Source of the DNA: Thermoflavimicrobium daqui
GTDB lineage: Bacteria > Bacillota > Bacilli > Thermoactinomycetales > Thermoactinomycetaceae
Assembly (NCBI RefSeq): GCF_003313465.1
Contig: NZ_KZ845670.1
Coordinates: forward strand, 1 to 64,000
Length of the DNA: 64,000 bases
Direction of reading: 5' to 3'
Shown here piece after piece: positions 27,580 through 35,347 of the stretch (position 1 is its first letter; each line of letters begins with the position of its first letter). The notes beneath the pieces were generated by a model, which saw only the letters and a list, made by a program, of their open reading frames with translations, made no database searches and was not told where the DNA came from. Both the position numbers and the translations under genes were made by a program.

Positions 27580-28551
27580 TCAGTACGAACGATTTACCAC
27601 AAATGTTGTCAGCATTTTTAACGATTGATTTGCCTGTGACATAGGCAGCTTTTCTAGTATACTCAACGCCTTCATCAGATAACGCTGAGATAGCCGTGAC
27701 GTATAATCAATTCCCCCAGATCGCCGAACGACATCGATAATTTCCTCAATATTTCCACTTTCCCCAATTGATTCAAGATATTGTTTAATTTTCTTTTTGT
27801 TCTCAGGTGTATCATGCTTTAATGCATAAATAACAGGTAAGGTTACATTTCCTTGGCGTAAATCACTTCCTGCTGGTTTGCCTAAAGTTTTTTCATCGCC
27901 AACTAGATCTAATACATCGTCTGTCATCTGAAAGGCCATTCCTACATAATAGCCATAGAGATAGCAATTTCGTACGATGGGAAGCGGTGCTTTACTTATT
28001 AATGCTCCGAGTTGGCAGCTAATCGCTATCAAAAAAGCTGTTTTTCGCTTAATACGATGTAAATACTTTTTTAAAGTTTGCTCCCCATTATATAAATCAC
28101 GAATTTGTTCAATCTCACCCAAACACATCTCCTTCATCGCCATGGACAAGATCTGATGAACTTCTGGATTTTCTAATTGAGAAACCAATTGAAGAGCCTG
28201 AGAAAGAATATAATCACCTGTATACATGGCTACACGGTTATCCCATTGGGCACGTACGGTTTGTCTACCTCGTCTGAGATCAGCATCATCGATAACATCA
28301 TCATGTACAAGTGTTGCACTATGGATTAATTCTAAAGCTACAGCAATTTTTCTTAATTTTTCTTTATCATTTGTACCAAAGTGACCCGAGAGCAAAACAA
28401 AAACGGGCCGTATCCTCTTGCCACCTGCTTCTAATAGATGCACTGAAGAAGCTTGTAGCTGATCAACAGAAGAGTAAACTGTCTTTGTGAGATCTTCTTC
28501 GATCAATCGAAGGTCACACTCTAAACTCTTATAAATATCTTGCAAATTCAT
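27580..28551 (-). CDS. hepT: Heptaprenyl diphosphate synthase component II
   Basis: The 323-residue catalytic subunit of the trans-polyprenyl synthase that makes the C35 side chain of menaquinone-7 together with HepS. GGKRIRPVF, HDDVIDDADLRRG (first Asp-rich motif), CLGEIEQIRDLY, KRKTAFLIAISCQLGA and FQMTDDVLDLVGDEKTLGKP (second Asp-rich motif) are present. The ATG at 28551 has AAGGTG 8 bp upstream and is preferred over a GTG at 28560. In this genome it is split from hepS and menG by three inserted genes. Confidence 0.95.
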   Translation of the reverse strand: MNLQDIYKSLECDLRLIEEDLTKTVYSSVDQLQASSVHLLEAGGKRIRPVFVLLSGHFGTNDKEKLRKIAVALELIHSATLVHDDVIDDADLRRGRQTVRAQWDNRVAMYTGDYILSQALQLVSQLENPEVHQILSMAMKEMCLGEIEQIRDLYNGEQTLKKYLHRIKRKTAFLIAISCQLGALISKAPLPIVRNCYLYGYYVGMAFQMTDDVLDLVGDEKTLGKPAGSDLRQGNVTLPVIYALKHDTPENKKKIKQYLESIGESGNIEEIIDVVRRSGGIDYTSRLSQRYLMKALSILEKLPMSQANQSLKMLTTFVVNRSY

Positions 28552-28567
28552 ATGCTTCACCTTAAAT

Positions 28568-29410
28568 TTATGTACTCAACTTAGCTAGTGAGTCTAATGT
28601 ACAAATGTGTATCTCTTTTTTTAGTATTCCAAGCTCCGTCACATATTGAAAATACGCTTGAAGTCCCTGTATTTCACTTTTACCAAAATCATGAATTAAG
28701 CCATCAAAATAGTGTTGCCAGAACTCTTTATCTCCACCCACTTTACGTATCGCTTTATCAATCACAGGTGTCAGATTTCTTTTGCTCTTCTCTTTGGCTT
28801 CGATAAAACGTTGATAAATCCTTTCTAACTCTGGCGAACGTGTTTCAAGAATTTCTTTGCGGACAGCCCATACTGCAAAAGTCATAGAAAGTCCAGTTCT
28901 TTTAAACCATTCTAAGCCTAAATCATACACGCGATAACCAGGATTATGCCATGAACCTCGAATCGCATCGTCTCCAATCATTAAAGCAGCATCTGCTTGC
29001 TCCATCATTTGTTCTAAATTTGGAGACATGGTTATATAATTGGGAGTTATTTTTTCAAAGCGTTCTAAAATAACGCGCAGTAAATTAACAGATGTCCAAG
29101 AGGTATTGGTAAGGGCAATTTTGGCTCCTTCTAGTTCATGTAACTCTTGCCCTTTGGTAAAAAGAAAGATGGAGCCGACTGGTCCACGAACACTAACCGA
29201 CAGATTTGGCAAAATTACATAATTAGGATATGCAGCACCATAAGCAAATGAGGAAATAGCACCTAGGTCAATCTCGCCTTTAGCCATACCCTGATTTAAC
29301 TGGCTTGGAACTTGTGGAATTAATTCAACTGAAAGCCCAGCTGTCTCAAAATAATAATGAATAGGCCAAACATTGGTATATGAAATTTCGCTGATTCGTA
29401 TCGGTTTCAT
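28568..29410 (-). CDS. mqnA: Chorismate dehydratase, futalosine route of menaquinone synthesis
   Basis: A 280-residue periplasmic-binding-protein-like enzyme. RISEISYTNVWPIHYYF at the start, GEIDLGAISSFAYG, LTNTSWTSVNLLRVIL and DAALMIGDDAIRG are typical of MqnA, which converts chorismate to 3-enolpyruvyl-benzoate. The ATG at 29410 follows GGGAGGG; a TTG 15 bp upstream is not needed. It overlaps ubiX by 4 bp. The other committed futalosine genes (mqnB, C, D, E) are not in the window. B. subtilis uses the different MenF/MenD route. Confidence 0.9.
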   Translation of the reverse strand: MKPIRISEISYTNVWPIHYYFETAGLSVELIPQVPSQLNQGMAKGEIDLGAISSFAYGAAYPNYVILPNLSVSVRGPVGSIFLFTKGQELHELEGAKIALTNTSWTSVNLLRVILERFEKITPNYITMSPNLEQMMEQADAALMIGDDAIRGSWHNPGYRVYDLGLEWFKRTGLSMTFAVWAVRKEILETRSPELERIYQRFIEAKEKSKRNLTPVIDKAIRKVGGDKEFWQHYFDGLIHDFGKSEIQGLQAYFQYVTELGILKKEIHICTLDSLAKLST

Positions 29411-30012
29411 CTGCCACCCTCCCAAGGCTGATATAGTTGATGTTTTACTCTTAACATATCTAGCACTTTTCCAGTTATGAAACGGACCATATCTTCAATC
29501 TGGGTAGGTGTTGTATAAAAAGCGGGCATTGCAGGTAGGATCATTGCCCCTACTTTCGATAGCGTCAACATATTCTTAAGATGAATTGTACTAAGCGGTG
29601 TCTCACGTGGTACTAGAATAAGAGGGCGTCGTTCTTTTAACATGACATCTGCGGTTCGCTCCAGCAAATTTGAAGAAATACCATGAGCAATCTTAGCTAG
29701 TGTTCCCATTGTGCATGGAATCACAATCATAGCATCACACCAAAATGAACCTGAAGCGATCGATGCTCCAATGTCTTTGATTGGATGATAAACTAATTTT
29801 CCTGGCAAATGACCAAACCGCTCGAAGAAAATATGCTCACGCTTTTCAATAGGCCACTGATGCTCTTCTTTCAATACACGCCAACCCGCTTCTGTGACGA
29901 GTAAATGCACTTCATGTTCTTGCTTCAGTAGCTCTTCAATTAAACATAAAGCATACGGTGCCCCACTGGCACCGCTCATTGCAACAACAAACCGCTTCAA
30001 ACTATGATTCAT
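29407..30012 (-). CDS. ubiX: Flavin prenyltransferase UbiX
   Basis: A 201-residue flavoprotein-fold enzyme that builds prenylated FMN, the cofactor of UbiD-type decarboxylases. VVAMSGASGAPYALCLIEEL at the start and VIPCTMGTLAKIAHGISSNLLERTADVMLKERR, abbreviated as CTMGTLAKIAHG, are diagnostic. In the futalosine pathway a UbiD/UbiX pair is thought to remove the ring carboxyl group; UbiD itself is not in the window. It overlaps ubiA and mqnA by 4 bp each, so the three genes are probably translated together. Confidence 0.93.
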   Translation of the reverse strand: MNHSLKRFVVAMSGASGAPYALCLIEELLKQEHEVHLLVTEAGWRVLKEEHQWPIEKREHIFFERFGHLPGKLVYHPIKDIGASIASGSFWCDAMIVIPCTMGTLAKIAHGISSNLLERTADVMLKERRPLILVPRETPLSTIHLKNMLTLSKVGAMILPAMPAFYTTPTQIEDMVRFITGKVLDMLRVKHQLYQPWEGGR

Positions 30013-30887
30013 AATAACACATCCATCATCGTAAATGCGAACACAATCACACTTAAAATTCCATTCATCGTAAAAAAGGCTGTATTCAAACGTGATAGGT
30101 CATCAGCAGAAACAATCATATGTTCATAAATTAAAATGATTAAAGCAATGATAACTCCTACAGCATACCAAATATGAAGTCGTGTCAAAAATAATAAAGT
30201 AATTAAACCAATCGCTGTCCCTACATGCATTAGTGAGGAAATGGTAAGGGCATGTTTCACTCCAAAACGAACAGGAATAGAGTGTAATTTTTCCTTCTTA
30301 TCAAACTCTACATCTTGGCAAGCATATATGACATCAAAACCACCGATCCAGAGTGCCACGGTAGCAAATAAAACCAATCCCATTCCATCGATTTGCCCTG
30401 TTGTAGCCACCCATCCTCCTAAAGGTCCGAGTGCCGTGGTTATACCGAGAATCAGATGGCATGTCCAAGTAAAACGCTTGGTATAAGAATAGAAAACTAA
30501 AAAGAAGACAGCGATGGGAAGGAGTTTTACTGCCAACATATTTAGTTTGGCTGCTGCAAAGAAAAGAACAATGAATGAAATAATAACAAATCCCCAAGCA
30601 AAGGCTACAGAGATTATGCCAGCTGGAATATGGCGATTCGCTGTACGTGGATTTTTGGCATCGATGTGCCGATCAATAATCCGATTTAAAGCCATAGCTG
30701 CACTTCTTGCTCCAGCCATAGCAAGTGTAATCCAACCAATCTGAGCCCAAGTGGGTAATGTGCCATGAACTTCTATACTACCAAGTACTGCACCTAAATA
30801 AGCAAAAGGAAGAGCAAAGATTGTATGTTCAAATTTAATCATATCCAAAACAAGCCGAATTCGCTTAAGTAGTTCCATCCAGACCAT
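30009..30887 (-). CDS. ubiA: UbiA-family prenyltransferase (probable MqnP)
   Basis: A 292-residue membrane enzyme with about eight hydrophobic segments. It attaches the polyprenyl tail to an aromatic acid. IKFEHTIFALPFAYLGA, the first Asp motif NRIIDRHIDAKNPRTANR near residue 70, and the second motif DVIYACQDVEFDKKEKLHSIP near residue 190 are clear. The protein looks more like the 4-hydroxybenzoate-type UbiA than Bacillus MenA. Next to mqnA and ubiX it most likely acts in the futalosine pathway. A second in-frame ATG at 30878 with AAGGAAG upstream could be the real start. Confidence 0.9.
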   Translation of the reverse strand: MVWMELLKRIRLVLDMIKFEHTIFALPFAYLGAVLGSIEVHGTLPTWAQIGWITLAMAGARSAAMALNRIIDRHIDAKNPRTANRHIPAGIISVAFAWGFVIISFIVLFFAAAKLNMLAVKLLPIAVFFLVFYSYTKRFTWTCHLILGITTALGPLGGWVATTGQIDGMGLVLFATVALWIGGFDVIYACQDVEFDKKEKLHSIPVRFGVKHALTISSLMHVGTAIGLITLLFLTRLHIWYAVGVIIALIILIYEHMIVSADDLSRLNTAFFTMNGILSVIVFAFTMMDVLL

Positions 30888-30896
30888 CTTCCTTCA

Positions 30897-31613
30897 TTAC
30901 TCTGTTCGTTTACGCCCAATATGAAGCGCTGTAATTCCTCCAGTAAGCGGGTATACTTGAACCTCTTCTAAACCGACCTCTTCTTTCATGATACGGGCTA
31001 GCTCTTTATAGTCAGGAAAATCCACTAAGGATTCAGGTAGCCATCGATATTGTTCATAGCGGTTTGCTAAAAGCTTACCTAGCCAAGGTAATAGCTTTTG
31101 AAAATAAAAATAGTAGAGAGTACGAAATAATGGCCAAGTTGGTTTGGAAAGCTCCAGAGAGACTACCTGTCCGCCTGGCTTAACAACTCGCTGCATTTCC
31201 TTCAATACCTGAATAATATCTGGGACATTGCGAAGAGCGAATCCGATTGTTGCATGATCAAATGAATTATCCGGAAATGGTAGCTTCATCGCATCCCCTT
31301 GTACCAACTCGATTTGCTGACTTAATCCCGCAGTATGAACCTTCTTTTCTCCCTCTTGTAACATATTGGCACTAAAGTCGATGCCAATCACTTTCCCTGT
31401 TTCTGAAGCTTTAGCTAAAGAGATGGCCCAATCACACGTTCCACAACAGACATCAACAGCAGTGTCTCCTAGTTTTACCGCCATTTTCTTCATGGTAAAT
31501 TTTCGCCAAGCTTGATGTTGTCGAAAGCTAAGTAAGGTATTCATCCGATCATAATCTTTGGCGATACTTTCAAATACTTGATGAACATATTTCCCTTTTT
31601 CTTGTTTTTCCAC
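30897..31613 (-). CDS. menG: Demethylmenaquinone methyltransferase
   Basis: A 238-residue SAM-dependent methyltransferase for the last step of menaquinone synthesis. VHQVFESIAKDYDRMNTLLSF, DVCCGTCDWAISLAKA (SAM-binding), GDAMKLPFPDNSFDHATIGFALRN (shortened: LPFPDNSFD) and YPLTGGITALHIGRK at the end match UbiE/MenG. It uses a GTG start at 31613 a few bases after the hepS stop, the same neighbour as in B. subtilis hepS-menG-hepT. Confidence 0.95.
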   Translation of the reverse strand: MEKQEKGKYVHQVFESIAKDYDRMNTLLSFRQHQAWRKFTMKKMAVKLGDTAVDVCCGTCDWAISLAKASETGKVIGIDFSANMLQEGEKKVHTAGLSQQIELVQGDAMKLPFPDNSFDHATIGFALRNVPDIIQVLKEMQRVVKPGGQVVSLELSKPTWPLFRTLYYFYFQKLLPWLGKLLANRYEQYRWLPESLVDFPDYKELARIMKEEVGLEEVQVYPLTGGITALHIGRKRTE

Positions 31614-31619
31614 CTGAAA

Positions 31620-32354
31620 TCAAAAGCCCCCTTTCACAAGAGGATCATCCTTGATCAGAGTTGCCCACTTAGTGATTCGCTCTGATAACATTGCTTTAAC
31701 TTCCCCTTTTGTAAGCTCTGAAACAGCTTTCTTCGCCTCAAACCATGCGATCTGAACTTTGTTAGTTACAGAAAAGCTATTTGATTCCTTATACTCCTCT
31801 TCTGCCATATGAAGCAGAAGGAGTGGTGGAAAAAGGCGATGCCAGAGATCGCACAAATCCTTTTCAACATGAAAAAAGTCGGCTAGCGCCGTCAACAAAT
31901 TGCTTTCAATCATTTGTGACTGTAGTTGTTTTTGTTCGTGATCACTTACGAAGTACCTTGTCATTTTAGCCTCATTGATACGACTTAAAGCTTTAGCCAA
32001 ACACTGGATTCCTTCAGTTTCTTGATGACTGGACATCAAATGATAAAATAGGCTACTGAAGTAATCACCAGCAAGTACATATAACTGTCTTGCGCGAATC
32101 TTCTTTAGCTCACGCTCTTGCAGAAGTGATACATTCTCATGTAAATCGAGTCCCATTTTCAAAAGGGTTGTAGCTACGCAATAGACATGAGCTCTCTGCT
32201 TTGGAATACCGTAAGATTCCATTAATAAATGTAATAATTGCACAAAAAAAACAGGGACCGTTGGTTTACCGATCACTTTTTCGATATAAGGTTCATACGT
32301 TAGTTTTCTAATCTGCTGAATACTTTTATCAATTTCTGTATGTATGGACGTCAT
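31620..32354 (-). CDS. hepS: Heptaprenyl diphosphate synthase component I
   Basis: The 244-residue non-catalytic partner of HepT that sets product length. It is a poorly conserved, mostly helical family; RARQLYVLAGDYFSSLFYHL near residue 90 and the position before menG identify it. AGDYFSSLFYHL is the family's most recognisable stretch. The ATG at 32354 follows GGGGGG. An extended -10 promoter lies 45 bp upstream, so this is the first gene of the hepS-to-ndk operon. Confidence 0.9.
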   Translation of the reverse strand: MTSIHTEIDKSIQQIRKLTYEPYIEKVIGKPTVPVFFVQLLHLLMESYGIPKQRAHVYCVATTLLKMGLDLHENVSLLQERELKKIRARQLYVLAGDYFSSLFYHLMSSHQETEGIQCLAKALSRINEAKMTRYFVSDHEQKQLQSQMIESNLLTALADFFHVEKDLCDLWHRLFPPLLLLHMAEEEYKESNSFSVTNKVQIAWFEAKKAVSELTKGEVKAMLSERITKWATLIKDDPLVKGGF

Positions 32355-32398
32355 TCAAGCGCCCCCCAAATATGACCAACAAGTCTGTTTGCTTAAAT

Positions 32399-32407
32399 AG
32401 TATACCA
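32399..32407 (-). promoter_or_regulatory. Extended -10 promoter before hepS
   Basis: On the minus strand TGGTATACT gives a TG-n-TATACT extended -10 element. An upstream ATGACA at 19 bp spacing is a poor -35. Confidence 0.5.
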
Positions 32408-32433
32408 TACTTTTAAAAAACATTGTCATCCTT

Positions 32434-32943
32434 CTAACGGCTTCCCTTCAAGGTATTATCTGGGATTGTATGAAACTCAAACATTTGTTTTAAGTAAGTC
32501 TGATAAGAATGCTTTTGACTATTCTCCATCTTGGGATCCTTCCTTAAGTGTTCTTGATTTGCTTGAACAAAAAAAGAATCTCGCTCGGGAGTAACAATGA
32601 ATAGTCGAACTTCTTTAATATTATCCAATCCTAATAAGCTACTTTTTATCAAGCGAAAACAGTCTTTATAAAGCTGTTCATCCTCCAACGTACTTGGTTG
32701 GATTAGCTCAAACAAAAGCTGAGAGCCGTCTAAGTTTATTCGTCTAATTTCAACAGCCATCTCTACACCCTTTACGAAGTCAACGATGTTTTTCTCCGTT
32801 AGGATCGTAGAGTCAGGTCGAAAAACAGCTATATCACTATTCCTATCGCTTTGATTTTGCAAAAAAGGTACAAAAGATAGCAAAGCTGCTAACATAATTG
32901 ATAAAACAACAGTAGCCAATAGCCGTTTTGCCAACGCTTTCAT
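32434..32943 (-). CDS. Membrane-anchored protein of unknown function between mtrB and hepS
   Basis: About 169 residues. One hydrophobic segment near the N-terminus (LLATVVLSIMLAALLSFVPF) is followed by a soluble extracytoplasmic domain of about 130 residues with alternating beta and helix (FELIQPSTLEDEQLY, KEVRLFIVTPERDSFFV). I do not recognise the family. The ATG at 32943 has GGAG 7 bp upstream; an ATG at 32973 has no visible ribosome site. In B. subtilis nothing lies between mtrB and hepS, so this is an added gene. Confidence 0.6.
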   Translation of the reverse strand: MKALAKRLLATVVLSIMLAALLSFVPFLQNQSDRNSDIAVFRPDSTILTEKNIVDFVKGVEMAVEIRRINLDGSQLLFELIQPSTLEDEQLYKDCFRLIKSSLLGLDNIKEVRLFIVTPERDSFFVQANQEHLRKDPKMENSQKHSYQTYLKQMFEFHTIPDNTLKGSR

Positions 32944-33029
32944 CCGACCACTCCACATCTTTTTTGTCTTCATTATTTTTATTTATTTGCACAAAAAAGA
33001 TGACAAGAAATGAAAGCTTTTGAGTTTAA

Positions 33030-33251
33030 TTATGTGTCTGATTCCACTTCACCAAATGGTGTTAAGATCGTTGCTTTCCCACGAATTTTGATCGCTGAAG
33101 TATGATCCGTAAATTGAGCAATCATCACTTCACCACGGTCAAGCTTCTCTGAATGGTGGAAACGTGTATCTCTACCTCGAGTTAGTCCAATAACATTTAC
33201 ACCATTTTCTTTCGCTTTAATGACAACAAATTCCCATGAGTCTTTTCCCAT
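33030..33251 (-). CDS. mtrB: Tryptophan RNA-binding attenuation protein TRAP
   Basis: A 73-residue protein very close to B. subtilis TRAP ([46 protein letters not shown]). Eleven subunits form a ring that binds tryptophan between subunits and then wraps RNA with GAG/UAG triplets. His, Lys and Arg of [11 protein letters not shown] and KIRGKA that contact RNA in the known structure are kept. A matching 11-triplet target precedes trpE in this window. The ATG at 33251 has GGAGGG upstream. Unlike in Bacillus, it is not directly behind folE: a tRNA gene and a terminator intervene. Confidence 0.97.
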   Translation of the reverse strand: MGKDSWEFVVIKAKENGVNVIGLTRGRDTRFHHSEKLDRGEVMIAQFTDHTSAIKIRGKATILTPFGEVESDT

Positions 33252-33330
33252 CTCATCTTCCCTCCGTGTGGCTATTTATCACACTTCATAAACTTCAGTT
33301 TACCATGAAATGATCATAATATGAAAACAA

Positions 33331-33367
33331 AAAATAAAAGACTCTTCCACTAGAAGGAAGAGTCTTT
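33331..33367 (-). terminator. Terminator after tRNA-Pro, before mtrB
   Basis: AAAGACTCTTCC (33337-33348) pairs perfectly with GGAAGAGTCTTT (33356-33367) around a 7-nt loop; on the minus strand it runs into TATTTTTTG. It should stop transcripts from folE or the tRNA before mtrB. Confidence 0.85.
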
Positions 33368-33443
33368 GGTCGGGCTAGCCAGATTTGAACTGACGACCTC
33401 TTGCGCCCCATGCAAGCGCGCTACCAAGCTGCGCCATAGCCCG
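33367..33443 (-). tRNA. tRNA-Pro (anticodon GGG)
   Basis: A complete 77-nt cloverleaf on the minus strand: acceptor CGGGCTA/TAGCCCG, D arm GCGC/GCGC, anticodon stem CTTGC/GCAAG with loop ATGGGGC (anticodon GGG), T arm GTCAG/CTGGC, discriminator A and an encoded CCA. It reads CCC and CCU proline codons. It lies between folE and mtrB. Confidence 0.97.
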
Positions 33444-33597
33444 TTAGCAAATCATCTCTAATCGTTTTGATGGAGAGATTTTACATTTATTAATATATAA
33501 CAGGCTATTAAGAGTGTCAAGAGAATTTTATAAGAGATAGTTGCATGAATCAGTCTCTCATCGTTATCAATCACAAATCACTTTTGATTAAAAAATA

Positions 33598-34164
33598 TCA
33601 TTTTAGTCCCATTAAACTAAGTACTTCAGCACGTGATGTCTGATCTTCAGCAAAAATTCCTCGGACTGCAGAAGTAATGGTTTTGGAGCCTGGCTTCTTA
33701 ACCCCTCGCATAGTCATACACATATGTTCCGCTTCAACAACCACTATTACGCCATGTGGGTCTAATTTATTCATAATGGAGTCAGCTACATTCGCTGTGA
33801 TTCGTTCTTGTAATTGTGGCCGTCTAGCTACTGCTTCAACAGCACGGGCTAATTTAGATAAACCAACTACTCTCCCACCTCTTGGAATATAGCCTACATG
33901 AGCTTTACCAAAAAACGGGACCAAATGATGCTCACAAGTCGAATAAAAAGGAATATCTTTAACTAACACTAACTCTTCATGGTCCTCACTAAAAATAACA
34001 GAGAAATAGTCCTCTGGATTTTGCTTTAAACCTACAAAAATCTCTTCATACATTCTTGCAACTCGTTTCGGTGTATCTAATAAACCTTCACGGTTAGGAT
34101 CTTCACCAACAGCCTCTAAAATCATGCGAACTGCTTGTTCTATTTTCTGATGGTCAACTTGCAT
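33598..34164 (-). CDS. folE: GTP cyclohydrolase I
   Basis: The 188-residue enzyme that opens GTP to dihydroneopterin triphosphate, first step of folate synthesis (mtrA in B. subtilis). [40 protein letters not shown] with zinc-binding Cys and His, [20 protein letters not shown] and [15 protein letters not shown] with the second zinc Cys are canonical. The ATG at 34164 follows GGAGGA; the ATG at 34179 overlaps that site. Folate made here serves MetH and YitJ. Confidence 0.96.
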   Translation of the reverse strand: MQVDHQKIEQAVRMILEAVGEDPNREGLLDTPKRVARMYEEIFVGLKQNPEDYFSVIFSEDHEELVLVKDIPFYSTCEHHLVPFFGKAHVGYIPRGGRVVGLSKLARAVEAVARRPQLQERITANVADSIMNKLDPHGVIVVVEAEHMCMTMRGVKKPGSKTITSAVRGIFAEDQTSRAEVLSLMGLK

Positions 34165-34455
34165 GAATGATTCCTCCATCCATTTCTACATTCCTAAACA
34201 ATGAATAAAGACAAAAGGTTGTCCTCAATATCAGTTTCTTCTTCGCTTTTGAGCTCACTCACATACTCCTAATCATCTCATAGATGGATTTTAAAGTCCT
34301 ACTTTATGGAAAACGGTCTCTTAATAAGAAAAATCAATTCTCCAAAAATGATTCGTCCTGATTTGAGGTTTGATCTAGGTCAATCAAATAATGCAACATG
34401 CTTAGATTATTATTATAGATTATAACACATTTCTAATTCCTTTACCCATCATACC
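34165..34455. other. Intergenic region upstream of folE
   Basis: About 290 bp with no open frame that has a ribosome site. It is AT-rich; a TATAAT-like element on the minus strand near 34425 could belong to a folE promoter but lacks a clear -35. Confidence 0.35.
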
Positions 34456-34483
34456 AAAAAGAAAAGGCCCATACGGGCCTTTT
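34456..34483 (-). terminator. Terminator after hbs
   Basis: AAAAGGCCC (34462-34470) pairs perfectly with GGGCCTTTT (34475-34483) over a 4-nt loop; minus-strand T run follows at 34456-34460. Confidence 0.85.
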
Positions 34484-34519
34484 AGCAGGATTATGTATGT
34501 TCCTTTCGAAACTTCCTGC

Positions 34520-34813
34520 TTAGTTGTTAACTTCGTGCTTATTATTTACTTCTTCTTTGAGCTGTTTACCTGCTCGGAAAGATGGGACTTTAGTCGCAGG
34601 AATCACAATTTCTTCCCCAGTTTGCGGGTTTCTTCCCTTGCGCTCAGCACGATCTTTCACTTCAAAATTACCAAAACCGATCAACTGTACTTTATCTCCT
34701 GCACTCAATGCTTCTGTGATCGCTTTAAGCACAGCCTCTACAGCTGATGTTGCCTCTTTTTTGCTCAGTTTAGTAGCATCTGCTACTTTATTGATCAGAT
34801 CGGTTTTATTCAT
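34520..34813 (-). CDS. hbs: DNA-binding protein HU
   Basis: A 97-residue histone-like protein that bends and compacts [22 protein letters not shown], the core [20 protein letters not shown] and the DNA-binding arm [20 protein letters not shown] match B. subtilis HBsu; the C-terminus is a few residues longer (NNKHEVNN). AGGAGGT precedes the ATG. Place between spoIVA and folE is as in Bacillus. Two possible sigma-A promoters lie upstream. Confidence 0.97.
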   Translation of the reverse strand: MNKTDLINKVADATKLSKKEATSAVEAVLKAITEALSAGDKVQLIGFGNFEVKDRAERKGRNPQTGEEIVIPATKVPSFRAGKQLKEEVNNKHEVNN

Positions 34814-34903
34814 AATGGCACCTCCTGTACAAGTCCACGCGACTTCAATCTCTTTTTAGTGAATTTCACTTAAAGAAGAGCGAATTTGCGCGGGAACAAG
34901 GAT

Positions 34904-34933
34904 ATAGTAATACAGACAGTAGGAAAAGTTCAA
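34904..34933 (-). promoter_or_regulatory. Candidate hbs promoter, proximal
   Basis: On the minus strand TTGAAC (34928-34933), 18 bp, TACTAT (34904-34909), about 90 bp before the hbs start. Confidence 0.5.
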
Positions 34934-34937
34934 GAGA

Positions 34938-34966
34938 ATTATTGCAGATTTCTGGTGTTTAAGCAA
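34938..34966 (-). promoter_or_regulatory. Candidate hbs promoter, distal
   Basis: On the minus strand TTGCTT (34961-34966), 17 bp, AATAAT (34938-34943). B. subtilis hbs also has two promoters, which fits. The rest of the space up to the spoIVA terminator (34967-35308) shows no gene I can support. Confidence 0.45.
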
Positions 34967-35299
34967 AAAAATAATAAAAAAGTGATGAAAGTGGATTATT
35001 TAGACCAAAAAACCCCTTAATATGCAAGAATTTACAAAATAGTCCAGAGGATTATGGACACCTTTTTTCTAAAAAAATCTTCGTTATCATGGTGAATTTT
35101 TTCAAAATATTTCCAATATCAAATTATTTATTTAGTTTTAGTTTCAACTATTCTCTGAACCTCCTAGCTAAACTAATAATAAGTTCTCCATATTATCCAT
35201 TCCCTAAACAATCACACAGAAAACATTTGTTCTTTAGCGAACATCTTTTATTCGTAGATTTATTACTATCACGCTCAACAGGATCGTGACGCTTACTAT

Positions 35300-35335
35300 A
35301 AAATAAATGCCCCTCTCCGTGAAGGAGAATGGGGC
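35300..35335 (-). terminator. Terminator after spoIVA
   Basis: GCCCC-TCTCC (35309-35318) pairs with GGAGA and GGGGC (35324-35335) with a small internal loop; on the minus strand ATTTATTTTA follows. Confidence 0.7.
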
Positions 35336-35347
35336 GTCGATTATAAA

